Assembly (NCBI GenBank): GCA_047967505.1
Contig: CM106541.1
Direction: 5' to 3' (one strand)
Length of the DNA stretch: 64,000 nt
Source: Dipteris shenzhenensis
Taxonomy: Eukaryota > Polypodiophyta > Polypodiopsida > Gleicheniales
A model generated the notes under the pieces. It had not been told where the DNA came from. It searched no databases and worked only from the letters and a program-made list of their open reading frames with translations. Both the position numbers and the translations under genes were made by a program. Of the stretch, positions 22,801 through 33,099 are shown piece after piece (the first letter of the stretch is position 1; every line of letters starts with the position of its first letter).

Positions 22801-23280
22801 TGCCCATACATCTCGGTACATCCACGTCGATGGAGGTATTGACATGCCACGATACCTCAATCGAGGTATGTCGGCAGCAGCCGGATGCCAAGTCTTCGGT
22901 CGAGCATACCTCGATCGAGGTATGTCGACTGCCCTGTCGGATGGCACATACCTCGATCGAGGTATGCTGGACATGCCACCTTACCTCGATCGAGGTTGAG
23001 CTGGATTGCCAGGATACCTCGAACGAGGTAGATGTGGCATGTATAGGTGGCTTGCCAGCAAACCTCGATCGAGGTAGAGGCTCGGTCCGGTGAAAAAAGC
23101 CTAGTACCTCGATCGAGGTATTGGCTTGGCTCGGTTGTCCTCATGTGTGATTTTCATTGGAGCTAATACCTCGATCGAGATATTGAGGACTGAAGCAAAA
23201 CCTTGTATTTTCACTCGAGCGGGTGTCACACTCACCCGAAAGTGGTCCGGAAGTGGACACCCTTAGCTTGCTACCACCCT
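19862..23280. mobile_element. Long direct repeat, copy B (3.42 kb)
   Basis: Same orientation and parts as copy A at 8909-11995. It is longer mainly because the AT-rich part contains an extra duplication of about 350 bp: the 'aaaatgctacataaaaaaaac' text occurs near 21999 and again near 22361. The sequence after it is a gag-like gene rather than the sequence found after copy A, so the two copies have different right neighbours. Confidence 0.75.
22489..23185. repeat. Palindrome cluster ACCTCGATCGAGGT (copy B)
   Basis: About eleven exact CTCGATCGAG cores plus variants such as ACCTCGATTGAGGT, ACCTCAATCGAGGT and ACGTCGATGGAGGT. In its left part a unit of about 90 bp with two palindromes and 'gacatgcccatacatctcg' is repeated, so local tandem duplication has increased the number. 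The variants keep partial dyad symmetry. Confidence 0.85.
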
Positions 23281-24233
23281 TGCATCTTCAACATGCGCAA
23301 CAACCCACCTCAACCTCAACAATACCAAGCTGCACCCATCCCAGTGTATAGGCAAGCGTGTATAGGCAAGCGGCACTTGCATAAGCGCCCCCAGCTCCGA
23401 GGCTAAAACCTGTTCCCATTCGGACACAAGTCCCACAACTATTCAGGAATCCGATTCCACAACCATATCCAAGAGCACCAACTCAAGCTCCTCAGGCAGT
23501 TCCAATACATCAATTACAAGCCGAGGAAGTAGACTCGTCATTTGAGTATGAAACAGAGTACCCAGTGTACTACATAGAAGGTGCAGAGGGTCTAATATCA
23601 ATTTATGCAAATCAAGTACGTCCCAACATATATCGAGCACCAATCAAGTGCTACAATTGTGGCAAAAATCACCGCATCACAGAGTGCCCTCATCATGGTA
23701 GCCCAGCTACTTTCCAACCCCTCTGTAGAGATTGTGGCATAGGACATGCCTGTATGGATTTTCCCATGAAAAATGAAGGCCCAGAACAAACAGAGGTTAA
23801 GCCTGACATCCCAATCAGCATCATTGGGGTGGACCATCAAAGTTTGGGCCCGACAAGTGTAATATCACAACCCTGTAAATGTAATTACACACCAACGTGG
23901 CCACCAAGGACCCTAACATTCCAATCCAACCAAAGCGACTTCTTAAAAAGAAAGCACAAGTGCCTCCACCTCCGCCAAGCAATGAGCAGCCGAGCTCATC
24001 CACATCAACTCCCAAGCCTCAAATAAAAGAAGCTCCATACCCAAATGTAGAGGTGAAGGCGGCTCGTCTACATGCACTTCAACAATGGGTACAAAAGGAA
24101 CAAGCTCAATTTGACACTGAGAAACAAGCTCAATTTGAGGCTAAGAAACAAGCTGAAGACCCAATCCATGACTTGGCCCCACAAAGTATTGAAACTATAA
24201 TCGAGTCTCTATTCCAACAATAGAGTCCACAAC
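23281..24233 (+). pseudogene. Ty3-type gag remnant with CCHC knuckle
   Basis: Immediately after repeat copy B a Pro/Gln-rich region leads into a frame at 23565 with CYNCGKNHRITECPHHG, close to the gag zinc knuckle C-x2-C-x4-H-x4-C, followed by a second Cys cluster (CRDCGIGHAC). A frame change near 23890 leads to a Pro-rich linker and a helical, Gln/Glu-rich segment with a short tandem repeat (KQAQFDTEKQAQFEAKKQAE) ending at a TAG at 24221-24223. Gag packages element RNA in particles. The frame changes and the stop show it is not functional. Confidence 0.7.
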
Positions 24234-24328
24234 ATAATATACCGCCATGTCAACTTGAAGGAGCCGCATTCTCTAGCATCCTCAGTTGCCTTGTGTTAAT
24301 TCCCATCGGAATCCTCCTACAAAATTGT

Positions 24329-24590
24329 CCCAATCTCTCGGGGGGGTCACTATATATAAACCCTCTATACCACGTGCGTTCAAGGCCTATTTCTAAAATA
24401 CCTTATCTGTAAATTTTTCATTAATAAAATGTACCCCTTTTCTATACAAATCTGTAAATTTTTTCCAAAACTATTTAAAATAGTCCCTTATGTATATTTA
24501 TTTTTGTAGATTTTAGAAATAAAAAATATCCTTCTGTTGAACTCACGTGATAGGGTTACATATGATGAGTGACCCCCCCGAGCCCAATCT
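24329..24590 (-). mobile_element. hAT-type MITE, copy 1 (246 bp) with 8 bp target duplication
   Basis: The element spans 24337-24582, with terminal inverted repeats CTCGGGGGGGTCACT and AGTGACCCCCCCGAG. It is flanked by the perfect 8 bp duplication CCCAATCT (24329-24336 and 24583-24590). Eight-base duplications are typical of the hAT superfamily. It has no coding capacity. It sits inside the gag-protease remnant, in inverted orientation relative to the copy at 43174-43421. Confidence 0.9.
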
Positions 24591-24608
24591 CTAGGAGAGT
24601 TTTAAAGG

Positions 24609-25590
24609 ATGGATGAACTCGCAAATCCCCCTCCACCTATGAACGACATCGAAGATATCCCTGTGCGGATGGGTGAGAGAGATGGCATACGCAACATTAC
24701 TGTGCCTTTGATACACAAGGCATATAATGAAGTCCAAGACATAGTAGATGGTGGAGCAAGTGTAAATGTCCTATCAAAGGAGCTCTTCGAAGAATGGGGT
24801 CTCCCACTAATGCAAAAGGCTGATTTCAACATATGCCTTGCCAATGATTCACGAGCTAAACCCTTGGGAATAGTAAATGGCGTGTCCACAAAGATTGTAG
24901 GAGTCTGCTTTTCCCTTCAATTCACAATCTTGGATCTTCCCAAAAAATCCTATCAAATCTTATTGGGACGTCCTTGGTTACAGGAAGCATCAGTCCTCCA
25001 TGACTGGGGACTGGACAATCCAGAATCACGACACCGCAGTTAGGGTAAATGTGGGAACAGGAGCTATAAAACCAATTGTGCCTAGAGCATTGGATGACAC
25101 ATCTTCCACGACAATCTCAAGCAAATCAGCTCCCTTGCAACAGAATGCCATAACAGGTGACTCACAAAGCAATGTCAATAACTGGATACAAACATTGGCA
25201 ACCATCAACAACTACCATTCATTAGACCCCATCTTCTCACATATTGATGCTAAGGTGCTACAGGTAGATCCTCCACTCACACATGAAGAACCAATCGATC
25301 TAGAGATGCCATTCTTTATGGCTGACCTCGAGTGGGATAATGAACCTAAAGAAGGTACCCATACCAATGATGACTTGGATTTTCCTTGGGACCTTGAAAT
25401 AAAGGCGGAGAATGCTGAAATTAAAGATCAAATCTTTGCTAATGACTTAGACATTCTGCATGCCCTAATGGCAGTCAAACTCCCAAAAGTTGAACCTTCA
25501 AAGTTGAATAATAGCAGAATATCCTGCAAGAAAGCTAAAGGAGGAAATCACAGAAAAGCCAAGGTCAAACACTTCAATGGGTTCGAATGA
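24609..25590 (+). pseudogene. Ty3-type retropepsin and linker remnant
   Basis: The first part (24609-25043) contains the aspartic protease signature IVDGGASVNVLS (plant Ty3 form of D-S/G-G-A) and, about 100 residues later, YQILLGRPWL, the matching C-terminal loop. A frame change near 25010 leads to 25000-25590, an acidic linker without recognised domain. No reverse transcriptase, RNase H or integrase was found downstream, so the element is cut after the protease. The protease would cleave gag-pol in particles. Confidence 0.75.
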
Positions 25591-25935
25591 GTCCAAACAA
25601 GGATCGTCGAATTGTACCTTGCAAAGCCAACTCCCTCAAAATCAGAACCATTGTCTCTTGAATGTCCCATGAGGGACTAAAAGGAGTATGTGCAGCAAAT
25701 GAACCCTTACTGGGAAACACCTTAGCAGTGGAAAAGTTATCCCACAGTTCCCAGTGTGAGAAGTTTAGAAAGTATAAGCCACATGTGCGTATTAAGCTCG
25801 ATCAAGAGAATTCACAAAAAAAAAAAGAAAAAAAAAGAAAAGGAAAAAAAAAAAAAGGTCTCCAAGAGCCAAACAAATTGGTTATAATACTATGCCACAT
25901 CCGAAAGGTCTTCACGTCCAAAAGCATGTCCTAAC
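25591..25935. other. Non-coding, with A-rich tract
   Basis: No reliable gene is seen. A purine-rich tract of A with scattered G lies at about 25814-25857. A short frame through it ending in lysines is judged to be chance. Confidence 0.5.
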
Positions 25936-26130
25936 CTTGCAACTCCTCCTCCCCTCTCCTCCAAGCTTGCAACCCATCCTCTCCCTCTCCTCCTCCCTCC
26001 TCCTCCTCCCTCTTCCTCCTCCTCCTCCCTCCTCCTCCTCCTCCCTAGTCCTCCTCCTCCTCCCTCCTCCTCCTCCTCCTCTCTCCTCCTCCCTTCTCCT
26101 CCTCCTCCCTCCTCTCTTTTCTTTCCCCCA
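25936..26130. repeat. CTC/CCT-rich microsatellite
   Basis: A nearly pure pyrimidine tract of CTCCTC and CCCTCC units about 190 bp long. Translated, it gives Ser/Pro/Leu strings that are an artefact of composition. Such polypyrimidine tracts can form triplex DNA. Confidence 0.9.
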
Positions 26131-26219
26131 TGCTCTTACACCTTCTTCCTCTCCTACTCCTATGCTCCCCCTAAACCCTTAGTTCCTCAACCCTTAATCT
26201 CCATGATCTACAAGGGAGA

Positions 26220-26475
26220 CGAGTTCTCCACCATGTACTCTACTCTAAACCTTGGAGCCTCTTCTAGACTTTGAAACCTCTTTCTAAACCTTGGAACCTC
26301 TTCTAAACTCTGGAACCTCTCTCTAAACCTCGGAACCTCCTTCTAACCCTTGAACCTCCTTCTAAACCTTGGAACCTCCTTCTAACCCTGGAACCTCTTC
26401 TAAACCGTGGAACCTCCTTCTAAACTCTAGAACCTCCTTCTAACCCTTAAACTCCTCCTAAACCTTGCAACCCCC
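26220..26475. repeat. Minisatellite, unit about 19-20 bp
   Basis: Units of the form CTTCTAAACCTTGGAACCT recur about a dozen times with changes (GAGCCT, TTTGAAACC, CTCGGAACC, CCGTGGAACC). No gene is seen in it. Confidence 0.85.
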
Positions 26476-27159
26476 AATGAAGGCGAAAGCCTTCATTACC
26501 TCAACCATGATGATACACGTTCCTTTTACACATGGATGCACTATGTTTGCTTACCACACTTAAGCCTACGTCTCTCACCAAAACATGAGTCAAGGTCCTA
26601 AGCGTTACACGTATACTACAAATGACAACCTTGATATATCTGTAGGTGACAAAAAGCCTCGGAACCTTGCATACTGAGAATACCCTGCTCTTCCTATGGA
26701 AGCCGTGGGAAAGAGCCAACAATATTTTAATACTATTTACAATTTCGAATTGTTTCTTTTTCCATGCACTTGCTTTCTATATGGCTCATCAGCAGGCCAA
26801 AGGTCATTGCATTTAATAATACATATCATCAAACCCGATAGCATGCCCTTTGGCCTATTTGTGTTTTAAAGCATTTTAGGCCACATTGCACTTGTTTGGG
26901 ATATGCAATTCTGCTGACGTGTATCGCCGTAGGGGGAAAAACCTGCAACTGAAATTTTGCTACTCCCATGAATTTCAAATTTTCACACCTCCTGCCCATC
27001 AAATCTTGGAAGATTAAGTACCTGTAACCTGCCCCCGCCCTACAAATGCCTTCCAACCCACATGCACCTCGACATGACCTTGCACAGACTTTGGTTTGCC
27101 ATTGTCTTCTTTCGAGTAAGTTGTCTTCTATTCACAAGCTAGACAGTGGTTGCCTAAAC
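26476..27159. other. No gene seen
   Basis: Mixed-composition sequence between two minisatellites. No convincing coding stretch or repeat was recognised. Confidence 0.4.
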
Positions 27160-27870
27160 TATCCCAGTGGTTGCTTGTGATTGAGATTTGGGATATTTTA
27201 CTTGTTTCATTTCTTGATACAATGTAGGTAAATGGTTGCCTAAACCAGCGTGGTGGTTGTTTGTGATTGAGCTTTGGGATAGTTTATTAGGCTGGCCTAG
27301 ACTTAATGTGATTGTCCTAAACCAGCCCGGTGTTGAAATATCATGCAACCGTGTGGTTGGTTCAACTCAAACACTAGAACCAAGCTATCTTGGACTTAAT
27401 GTGACTGTCCTAAACCAGCTCAAGGTGGAACATCATGCAATCTTGGGTGAGCTCAAACACTAGTTATGTGATTGTCCTAAACTAGCCCGGTGGTGGCTGG
27501 TTTAGCTCAAACAAAACCAAGCTGGCTTGGACTTAATGTGATTGTCCTAAACCATCTCGGTGGTTGGAACATCATGCAATCCTGGTTGGGTTAGCTCAAA
27601 CACCAGTTATATGATTGTCCTAAACCAGCCTGGTGGTTGGAACATCATGCAATTGTGGTTGGGTCAGCTTAAACACTAGTTATGTAATTGTCCTAAACTA
27701 GCCCGATGGTTGGAATATCATGCAACCATGTTGCTGGTTCAGCTCAAACACCAGAACTAGGCTAGCTTGGACTTAATGTAATTGTCCTAAACCAGATCAA
27801 TGGTTGGAACATCATGCAATTGTGATTGGGTCAGCTCAAACACTAGTTAAGGCTAGAGGAGGTAGGCACT
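27160..27870. repeat. Tandem array, units about 70-95 bp
   Basis: Units containing 'gattgtcctaaaccagc', 'ggtggttggaacatcatgcaa' and 'ggtcagctcaaacac' recur at least seven times (for example near 27309, 27403, 27471, 27540, 27614, 27690 and 27781), some with an inserted 'ggcttggacttaatgt'. No coding stretch is supported. Confidence 0.8.
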
Positions 27871-28055
27871 AGCAACAAAATGCATTTGTGTTGGTTTAGG
27901 ATTACCTGCAACCCCCACAAAATATAACCTTTAATAAATCCCAAACAACCACTATGCTTATTTCAGTAAATCCCAATCAATAAATACCAAACAAGGGAAA
28001 ATGTAAATCCCAAACAGTATACGGATCCCAAACAACCACCGAGCTTGTTTTAGTG

Positions 28056-28280
28056 ACAATGATTGTGCATGAGGGACCATCTAATTCATAGGTTCAGATT
28101 ATTAGCATTGAGTCACAATCAAACTGTAATAACAATGATTGTGCATAAGGGACCATCTAATTCATAGGCTCAGATTAGCAATGAGCCAGAATCAAACTGT
28201 AATAACAATGACTTTGCATCTAGTTCACAAGCTTAGATTAGCATTCAATCGGTTTATTAGGCTATAATAACAATAGTTTA
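28056..28280. repeat. Three tandem units of about 75 bp
   Basis: Units starting ACAATGATTGTGCAT or ACAATGACTTTGCAT at 28056, 28132 and 28205 share 'ccatctaattcatagg' and 'atcaaactgtaata', with the third partly degraded. Confidence 0.75.
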
Positions 28281-29165
28281 GAATGAGAACTAGCACTAAG
28301 CTAGAGATAGATTGTAAGAACATATCACACTATTAGAATTAACATCTAATTGCACATCATGAGCAACCATCTAATCGCATGTCATGGCTAGACAATGATG
28401 TATATATCTCCTATGCTAGGCTGGGCTACCAGCAAAGCTGGGTGTATGTGCCACCACTCCTCCCCCCTCATCCCATTGATTTATTATGATATCGGCTCTG
28501 ATGACCGAGAAATTCTCCCATGGCAACCATCTAAGCGCTCGCCATGGCTAGACGATGATGTAAATGACTGCCTAACCGATATACAAAATTAATTTTGGAC
28601 TTTTTCTGTTGTTTTTGGACGAAGCCCAAAAATCCTTCCCAAATGAAAAGTTTACTTTGTGAAAATATCCTTCCCAAATCAAAATTTTACTTTCTGAAAA
28701 TATTCTTCCCAAATCAAAAGTTCACTTTGTGGCACTATTATATTCACATAAAAATCTTGTTTTTTCAATCTATACTTTTGCACCAACATGCAAGAATTTG
28801 AAATAATCCTATTTTAGAAATTCTAGCTATACCTAAGTTATTTGTTAATTTAATTATTTTCAATATTTTTCCTTGACGTGATAAATTTATAAATCCATGA
28901 AAGGAGACTTAAATATTTCATGTAAATAACATTGTCACTCGCAATATACACAAAATTTTTAAAACTTTTAATAAATAGAAAAAATACATGATGCCATAAG
29001 ACCCAAGTTTTGTATTGAACCAAAGAATTATAAAAGCAATTATAGCTATCATTATATGTTTACATTGAGAGACTTTGCTCACAACTGGAGTCTTTGTATA
29101 AAATGATATAGATTGAACATATGTTTACAATTTAAATTGTTGCTCTTAAAGAGCCTCAATTCGTG
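28281..29165. other. AT-rich region, one short tandem repeat
   Basis: No gene is seen. Near 28632-28735 a unit of 37-38 bp with 'ccttcccaaat' occurs three times. The rest is AT-rich without recognisable features. Confidence 0.5.
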
Positions 29166-29180
29166 CCATCTGCATAATTT

Positions 29181-29390
29181 GACTCCCCATTGTCTTATTG
29201 CTCAATGTCACGACAGTCCCTTGCCAGGTGCCATCTGCATTAACTCCCACTTGTCTTGCCAAGCCTTGCCCCTTGGGTGCATTGACTCCCCATTGTCTTA
29301 TTGCTCAATTTGACTATCCCTTGCTAGGTGCCATCTGCATTAACTCCCTATTGTCTTGCCAAGCCTTGACCCTTGGGTGACATCCAGTGC
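29181..29390. repeat. Tandem duplication, unit about 103 bp
   Basis: The text GACTCCCCATTGTCTTATTG, then GGTGCCATCTGCATTAACTC and 'ttgtcttgccaagccttg' occurs from 29181 and again from 29284. Confidence 0.85.
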
Positions 29391-29561
29391 ATATTTTGAC
29401 TCTTATTTCACATAGGAGGTGATGACTCTGATTATAATTGTCAATTGGCTTCTTGCCTAGTACCCAAATAAAATCCTTCAATGGACTTCAATACAAAGCT
29501 TCAATCATGGACATTCTTCATTTGCGCTGTCTCCTTCTACTTCCTCCATGGCGAGCATCCT

Positions 29562-32500
29562 TTAAAATTTGTGTATATGCAAAATACTTTGCTGTGGTAT
29601 TTTTATTTTTCCTTCTACCTCATATCCCATGTGCTTCTTTGATTTTTTTGCCCTTGAATGCCAAGACACTATGATTGTCTCCGTCGAAACTTGTGAGACC
29701 GCTTCATCATTTGGGACCCACTCCTTCATTAAATAATTAGTATACAATGTGTTGTTATCCATATTCTCCTTCCTGCCCTTTGGCTCATACCATACCGTTG
29801 TAAATGTTGTAGAGCTCCCTTGGTCATCTCTTTGCACATCAACTACTTTTGCAACCCAAAACTTCACATTTTCATATTCATCATCCGATGGCCGAACCAC
29901 GACAAAACAATCGACCTCTATATCTACTTGTGGCATAAACTCTCTCTTCTTCTATCCACAATATGGACATGGGAGTAATGATACAAATTATTTTCAAAGA
30001 CTGGGAGCTGGGCGCAAATTGTTATGAACATTTGGCCAAAACATATTGCATTCTTCCTTGACATCCTTTGAGCCTCGCATTCTCTCAAGGTCCTTTATTA
30101 AATATCGTGTCTTGTTAATTACAGTGGTAGTGTGTTCTCTCCAAGTAGGCTTCAAATCAGGATATCTCCAGAGCATTTCCTCTTTGTATGTAATAAATGC
30201 TTTTTCCTTCTATTTCACAGCTAGACCTCTCATTGAATTCTTGTATAGGAGCCCATGTTGGATACCTTTCCTTGCTGGGAATTGAAGTTAAGAGACTGTA
30301 AGGTTCTTCAGGTTCCCATTTTGTATCATGAGAATACTGTTGCCATTGCATTACAGGTTTTTCATCTTTAAAAAAAAAATGAAAGTAGTGTGGATTGGTA
30401 TGACCTGTCGATGCGTCACCACCCGTTTGTATGAAAGGTAGCATGAAGCTCTTCCAATCATACATTCTTTCGAGCTTCTCACATACTGTACTTTCCTTAC
30501 GACCACCAACTTGCCTGCCACATCTTCTTACCAAGTCATCTATTGTCTCCACATCCTTGCATTTAAGCTCTCTTGAGACTGTGCTAAAAACCTGATTGAT
30601 ACCCTCATGTGTATGCCCAACATACAAAAATCCACATTTGACCTCATTGAAGATTCGATGAGCAACTAGCATGGAGCAGAATGCAAACATGAGTACATTC
30701 TTATTTTCTCGCTAGTAATTATCAGCTTGTATTCTCAAAGTCGATGGTAGGCGACATTTTTCTGCATGTACATTGCGAATTGCCTTCATAATAGATGTTA
30801 CAACTTGATTGCTATCATGTAGATGCAAGGAATCAATCCATATATCTGCAAAGAACTTAATTCCATGCACTAACACTCCACATAGATGTGTCTTTAGAAA
30901 GTGCTTTCCTTGTAATTTAGGTGGAGTGGCAACAAAACGAGGCAATGTTGTTGTACTCTGATCCATGCCATCTACAATAAGGCACATGTAGTCATCAGGA
31001 TGCAAAATAGCTTGCTCCTTCCAAAATGCATATTTTTGTCTAGAATGTTGAATAAGGTCATGATGAGATTTTCAGTTTTTTTTGTATAATTCCCTTTGAT
31101 TTGGACATGTTGCACTCTTAATCGCTCGCTTTAAATCATCACAGACATTGCACTTTGACATTTTTTGCCTCCTTGGGATTTTAACATATCCAAAGTTCTT
31201 CTTCCAAAGAGTATACAAAGTATGAGAAGAAGCTACAGCATCCCCTCTTTGCCTTTGCTTTTCTGCAATAGAGTCAAATACTTCAAGCTTTGTCAAGCCC
31301 ATTGGAAGGTGCATTTCAGTGATCGCGTCACCGTTAGGCAGTTTGGTAGATATATGGGGTTGAGGTAAAGCATTTTCATGTATGAAGTCTTGCAAAATTG
31401 CTGCTGCCCTGACAGTTGAGATTCTTGATTTGGACCTTCCTCTATTACCGTGAATGCTAAATTTGTTGTCGCCCTTTGCCTTGGTGATTAAATCCCAATA
31501 TGTACCATGGGATAATCCAATAGTATTGTGATATGCCTTATTGCAAATCTTTTTTCCATTTACGAGAGGTTTTACCTTTTGTCTTGAACTTAGCCTTTTA
31601 TTGCCATTCTGAAGAAAGCAAGAGAGACTTGTGAGAAGGTATTCATTTCTTTCGCTTCCTCTTCTTTGCCACACGTGTCCTCTACATTCCCTGATGTCTG
31701 CAAGATCAATGAAGTGCATACATCTTCGCTTGCAACATAGATATCCCAATGCATTTAACATGTTATCCTCCTTCATTACTCTCTTCCTCTTTGGTTGCTT
31801 TTGTGGATCTGCCTGGATTTGCTTTCTCTTCATGCATATGTATGACCGTTTTCGTTTCTCGTGCACATTGTTATCTGTATTTATGCACTTCTTCTCCTCA
31901 CATTTGTTTGTAACCAAGCACCCATGATTGGTTGTTGCATGCTTGGCCATATCACAATCAAAATTAAATATTGAATAATCCTCTGTTGATCTCATCCTCG
32001 TTTTTAACATACTCTTAGGACCATTCAATGAAATTCAATATTCTACGAGAGTATTGAGAACCTCAGAAACTCTTCCACTCCTGAGAGAACATCGTTCATT
32101 GGGACATCTTGCATGGCTTTCACTAATTCACAAGCTTGATTGACACCAGGTTTGTTAATATGCATGAACTCATCCACACTTGACAAGACATCGCTATTGA
32201 AACCTTTGCCCTTCTCACTGTGCAAGAATTCATCCACCCGAGATAAGGCTTCACTTCTAAAATCATTTTGTTTGTCGGAACCAATGAACTCATCCACTCC
32301 AGATAAGATGTCACTTCTATAATTGAGTACATTGAAATCATCCACATTTGAAGTGATAGAGCCTGGCACATGGGCATGCTTTTTAGGTCCCTTGATATTG
32401 TAGTATACCTTGTCTTTATCATTGAAAACCACGTGCCTCTTTCTCATGTTTAAAAATTGCATGCTCCATCTCATATTCTTGCCTACCTCATAGTAGGGAT

Positions 32501-32975
32501 CACATAAGGATGTCATGTTATCAACCATACCATCATCAGTGACTTTTAGAATCCTCATCTGTGCAAATGATCATTGCTCCACTTGTTCAAATCCCAATAC
32601 TTCACCTTCTGCTACAGTCTTATTTGCAAATGATCTCATTTGTAAAATGTCCCCTATAGTAAAATCCAAGGTGGTGCACTTTGTATTCTTGATAATGTCT
32701 GTTGCATAAGTCTCATCTTTGTCCCATGCTATAAATGATTTGTTGGATGTATTGTAGGGCATAACATCTCCAAGTGTTTCCATATCTCCACATTTATACT
32801 TTAGCTCAACATGTGCGCTAAGAATCTTTGATACAGTAACTGCCACCTTATCTTCACCAAGTCTTCGAAAGTGGCAAACTGAATTGGGATCACTATCATG
32901 GATTGTAGCAAATGCAACTACTTCTCTTTTGCTACATAAAATCACATCCATCCCTGGAACAAAATCTATAGCCAT
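29562..32975 (-). pseudogene. DUF7869-type element gene, broken
   Basis: Reading leftwards, 32975-32043 is one frame with a single TGA. It begins MAIDFVPGMDVILCSKREVV and holds three imperfect copies of an SGVDEF-type unit. A frame change near 32035 leads to 32028-30157, one frame with a TGA at 31072 and a TAG at 30712. This part has a basic Cys/His region (CCKRRCMHF), KCNVCDD, then IVDGMDQSTTTLPRF, KTHLCGVLVHG, LRIQADN, RENKN and VGHTHEGINQVFS, the order I associate with DUF7869 proteins, whose conserved D, D and E suggest an RNase H-fold (DDE) enzyme. The TAG falls directly after QADNY, where relatives have other residues before RENKN. A last frame change gives a C-terminal part with FWVAKVVDV, like a small chromatin-reader or SH3-like barrel. 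Function is inferred only. Confidence 0.6.
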
Positions 32976-33099
32976 CTCCTTTGTGAGAGTCCTTTACAAG
33001 CAAGTTGCAGTAGCAACAATTACATAAATATTAGTCTCTTTTTAATAATCTACTCATTTATTATAATTTTTAATTAATACTTAATTTATTGGTGGGAGA
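32976..33099. other. Short spacer before the satellite
   Basis: AT-rich sequence between the start of the minus-strand gene and the first satellite monomer. It would hold that gene's promoter, but no clear signal is seen. Confidence 0.3.

Noticed and set aside
11245-23185. Palindromic repeats with 25-60 bp spacers resembling a CRISPR array
   Set aside because: The repeat is only 14 bp, spacers are uneven and partly repeated, no cas genes are present, and the DNA is clearly plant nuclear.
8909-23280. Calling the two long direct repeats LTRs outright
   Set aside because: No TG...CA ends, no target duplication and no primer-binding site could be recognised, so they are described as direct repeats only.
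25892-26182. Open frame of Ser/Pro/Leu strings
   Set aside because: It is the translation of a CTCCTC microsatellite and has no independent support.
23281-29600. Expected reverse transcriptase, RNase H and integrase after the gag-protease part
   Set aside because: I looked for their usual motifs (YxDD, HHCC and DDE integrase text) in the translated frames and found none, so no complete retroelement is claimed.
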